Below are positions 60,301 through 64,000 of a DNA stretch of 64,000 nt, piece by piece. The stretch lies in NCBI GenBank assembly GCA_018857735.1, contig JABMCL010000190.1, positions 157,501 to 221,500 on the forward strand, read 5' to 3'. The translations under genes and the position numbers were made by a program. Under the pieces are notes generated by a model, which saw nothing but the letters and a program-made list of their open reading frames with translations, was not told the DNA's origin and searched no databases. How positions within the stretch are numbered: the stretch's first letter is position 1; each line of letters starts with the position of its first letter. Origin of the DNA: Alviniconcha marisindica (Eukaryota > Mollusca > Gastropoda > Provannidae).

Positions 60301-62970
60301 CGGCCAAGATGACACATGTCCACGGTAACCTTCAAGCAGCTAAACACTTCCTGACTATAAATACACACTTCGATTTTCTTCAGATTTGCCAACACAAGCA
60401 CACAAAAAACACATAACCCGTATAAGTTATAACGGAATCTGTTCTTTCACAGGTACACCACCTCTATCCCTAAACTCACGCTTTGTGTTCGAAAGTGCGA
60501 TGTCATGTGACTTGACAGAAGCCTATGATTGGGTGACCCTCCATTGACGGCAGGTAGACGGGGGGAGTGGTTGTGGAGGTAAGACATGCCGGTGCAATGA
60601 CGTGTTATCGGGGACTACCCACACACCAAAGCCGGGACTGGTGACATAAGACGGTATTACGTTTTTCACACCGACACGCAATATTGCAGAGCGTTTTCAC
60701 AGGTCAAAATGATATGTGAAACTTGAGTCAGTTCGGTGAACTTCGGCGTGGACCGCACCATCGGTAAGCGGCTATCAGTTACCGGCACAGCTTAGGACTG
60801 TTCAGGACCGACCGATTGTACCCATGCTGATCTGGATACTCATGTGAGCTCTATACATAAAACAAAATATATAAAAAATCAGCTAAAGTCTAAGCCGCCA
60901 AGCTGTCAACAGAAGCTGATAAGTTATTCGTGTCACTAGTAGGCTATTAGCGGCCCACGGCTTTGGTCCAGTCGGGACAGGCTTTTTGTTTGCTTGTTTT
61001 TGTTTTCAAGCCGGCAGTTACGTAGGCCTATATGGCGTTGTCGTACTTGAGTCAGCCAGTCTTCACCTTTTCAGTCTTTAGCTACGTTTTAGTGCGGGTG
61101 GATCGAAAGACATACCATTATATATCATTAAATAAAATTAATCACTGCTTTAGCCTCTCACTGAGTGATAATTTACCATCTTTTCAGCGACACAGAGTTG
61201 CAGTGGTAATTGATTCTATTCGTGCACCTCTTTCTTTTTTTGTTTCTTTCCTCTGTGTGTGTGTGTGTGTGCGCGCGCGCGCGTGCACGTCGGTGTGTGT
61301 GGTAGGTCTACAGACCGTGGCAAAAACTGAATCTGGAAGGTGGCTGTGTTGAATGAGTTTTCTATCTCGAGTCATAATTATGCCGTCACTTGAACTTGAG
61401 TTAAGCATACAGAAACTCAGAAGAAGAAGAAGAAGAAAAGGAGCAGGAGGACTAAACAACTACAATAAAGTGACAATAACAGTAACTGATAATGCCTTTG
61501 GGCGAATGAGCCCTTATAACAACCTTCGCGTCGACGGTAGCTGCGCCAGGTCCCAGAAGAATCTGGGCAAGGGTAGGCCTACTACCGTCAGCAACTACTT
61601 GCTGATCAGTATGGCTAGAGATAACACAGTTAGTAGCGATCGAGTTTGGGGGTTCGAGCGGCCCCGTGATGATAATATGTTTCACTCAGTCAATCAGTCG
61701 ATCAATCACAAACCAGTCTGAATCGATCGGCAGTCACTGTAGTAGAGCCAACTGCTCGATGATCGGGTATTTTACATTATCGTAAAGAAAGAAATCAACC
61801 AATCAACAAAGAAAGAAACCAACCAATCAACACAGTGGAACTTAATTAATTCAGGCCGGCCACACCCTCACGAGAGACCGCACTCTCTTAAAAGTAATTC
61901 AGCCGGTATTTCCATACATTTTTCTAAAAAATAAATAAATTTTAAAGCAATAAAATAAAGACGTGAAACGAAGATGAGCAAAAGAAACATACCCTTTCCC
62001 GCTGTTCCGATATCGCGATACTGATTTCCAGCTCTAGTAATCAGTCGAACAAACCCAGGCCTCTCTCACTAACAAAAGACCCCTCTCACAAACTATAAAA
62101 GATCCCCCTACCCCCCACCCCCCTTCATTCCAGTTTTACTTTTAAGACTATACTATTTTTCATGACTGTCCTTGTAGTGGTGGTCGAGCCCCTTCTCCCA
62201 CATTCTTTGGTCTGTAGTTCTCGCCAGGGATTGCTATGCCATACCACACACTCCGAGCATCGCTTTCCGGCACCTTAAGGAAGGGTGTCGTAAACCAGTG
62301 CTTGGAGTTTGTGCCATGCACTGTCTTACCCACCGCTGAAACGGGGAAGTGAAAACTCAGTCGTGCACTAGCAGCCATTGACGTAAAATTAATGTAAGTA
62401 CATGGCTGCAGCTACTGATGGAGCCACGGCGGACCCTACAATAAATGATCGGTGTCATGTGGAAGAAATCGGAGCCGCTGCCACAAAACCCAAGTAGGAC
62501 ATGTACTGTGACTGACACGGTTTTGTTGTCCCTGCAGCGTGGGAACCACAGGCACAGCCAGCGACAGGAACGGTATCGTAGCGCACCTCCATTGTGACCA
62601 TCTCCACGGGTCAGTGATCTCGACGGGATGAGATCAGCTGAGGCAAATGGCAGAGGAGTACGTACTAGTCGAAAGCTGTACATATCTGTCAGTCTAGATC
62701 TCTATATATATCGTAATGCGCACACCAGTTTCACTAGCACTTGTCCCAATAGCCATTCATTTCCGGAGATTATTACAGACATTAATATTATTGTATCCTC
62801 CTCAGCAGTTTCGGCCATGAGTCTTCCGTGATATCAAAGTTCAGCACAGCGAAAAACAACAGCTGCAACAGCAAAACCAACTATAAACTGTGTGTAGTCC
62901 GAGATTCAGTTATTTTGATGGGTGTGGAGAGCCCCCCTCCCCTCTCTCTGTGACGCAGCGGCGAAACATT
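60300..62970. other. upstream flank of sdk, no convincing gene
   Basis: Mixed-composition DNA with a GT/GC tract at 61254-61300. An open frame on the minus strand at 62160-62398 (MAASARLSFHFPVSAVG..., ending GARPPLQGQS) shares the segment aggtgccggaaagc with 9029-9042, which suggests repeat origin; I do not recognise it. Confidence 0.4.
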
Positions 62971-62974
62971 ATCA

Positions 62975-62979
<5 letters not shown>

Positions 62980-63038
<59 letters not shown>

Positions 63039-63108
63039 ACCGAAAGCTTTTGCTGGCTAATTTCTAGAAGAACGTGAAACATTTTGTTTGATTGATTACC
63101 ATCACGAA

Positions 63109-63162
<54 letters not shown>

Positions 63163-63272
63163 TGGTGTGTGTGTGTTGTGTGTGTGTGTGGTGCTGTTGT
63201 GTGTGTGTGTGTGGTGTGTTTGTGTGTGTGCTGCGGTGTGCGGCGTGCTTGCGTCGTGGTCGCCGTGTTGTG

Positions 63273-63328
<56 letters not shown>

Positions 63329-63330
63329 TT
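62980..63330. repeat. (GT)n microsatellite cluster
   Basis: GT runs at 62980-63038, 63113-63153 and 63277-63326 with GT-rich interruptions. Confidence 0.95.
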
Positions 63331-63639
63331 ATTCCACAGAGAAATCATTTGCAAAGAGCTGTCGATTGTCTCGATGGGTTAGGCGCATGATAAAAATGTC
63401 CGTTAGGTACCATTCGTATTGTACGCATCGCAACGTCAGTCGAACACACGTTTTAAACATCCGAAGAGCGAAAGAAAGAGAGAGAGAGAGAGAGAAGAGA
63501 GAGAGAACACGAGAGAGCACGCACACACGCACGCACGCACGCACGCACGCACACACAGAAAGAAAGAGAGAGAAGAGCGCTTGGGTAATCAGGTTACCAT
63601 TTGTAAAACCGCTTCCTGCTCGGCACTGTGACCTAGATT

Positions 63640-63725
63640 AATAAATAATAATAATAATATACATTTATGCATGCGCTCATCAACGCCCTGAGCGCTCACA
63701 TAATACATATTAACCTAAATATGAT
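63640..63725 (-). mobile_element. 3' tail of a SINE/LINE
   Basis: On the minus strand gagcgctcagggcgttgatg and gcgcatgcataaatgta are followed by (ATT)n, a typical non-LTR tail. Confidence 0.45.
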
Positions 63726-63810
63726 ACTCTATACACATATAGAGCATAGTCCTACCAAAACAATTTACATAAAGTATTATACAAAACAAAACAAAAAGCA
63801 CTATCAACAC

Positions 63811-63862
<52 letters not shown>
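63811..63862. repeat. (AC)n microsatellite
   Basis: Uninterrupted AC run of about 50 bp near the window end. Confidence 0.95.
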
Positions 63863-63864
<2 letters not shown>

Positions 63865-64000
63865 ACTGTAGCAGAAACTGGTACTGTATTAGTTAGGATG
63901 GAAATACTGTGAGAAGAGGAAGGTTTTCAGTTGGCCTTAAAAGATGACAGGGTTGAGCAGTGTCTAAGGTCTTGTGGGAGTGAATTCCAAATGTGGGGTC

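Noticed and set aside
61353..61721. 122-codon frame on the plus strand
   Set aside because: Low-complexity arginine run, no domain, and no splice or neighbour support.
63088..63390. Cys-Val repeat frames in GT tracts
   Set aside because: Translation of microsatellite DNA only.

Overview
The window is animal genomic DNA: introns with GT/AG borders on one strand, long (AC)n/(GT)n microsatellites, tRNA-derived SINEs, MITE-like elements and many minisatellites. The intron density, the repeat types and the protein sequences suggest a lophotrochozoan, most likely a marine gastropod. That assignment is inference.

One protein-coding gene dominates. It runs on the minus strand from a start codon at 59895 to a stop codon at 13135. 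I identify it as sidekick (Sdk), a homophilic immunoglobulin-superfamily cell adhesion and synaptic recognition receptor. I could join 34 coding exons by splice sites and phase. The summed coding length (6495 nt) is exactly 2165 codons, close to vertebrate SDK1/SDK2. The order is signal peptide, six Ig domains, thirteen fibronectin type III (FN3) domains, one membrane helix and a tail of about 185 residues ending in the PDZ ligand GFSSFV. Almost every domain border falls on a phase-1 intron.

The most notable point is that FN3-10 has one N-terminal exon (30622-30692) but two alternative C-terminal exons (29911-30127 and 27626-27851). Both enter in phase 0 and leave in phase 1, so including both, or neither, breaks the frame. 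This predicts mutually exclusive splicing of a Sidekick FN3 domain. A second theme is that the 3' ends of at least two exons, probably three, together with their 5' splice sites, have been tandemly duplicated into the following intron. The clearest case is a 38-bp minisatellite with about twelve decoy donors before the real one at 33058.

Layout: 1-3250 holds retroelement remnants and a large satellite interrupted by a terminal-inverted-repeat element. 3250-13134 is the 3' flank of sdk, with a TTAA-flanked MITE, dispersed repeats and, antisense, a decayed C2H2 zinc-finger array. 13135-59895 is sdk, whose introns carry minisatellites, a four-copy foldback family, SINEs and a decayed hAT-like transposase fragment. 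59896-60300 is a CpG-containing 5' UTR/promoter region. 60300-64000 is repeat-rich flank in which I see no convincing gene.
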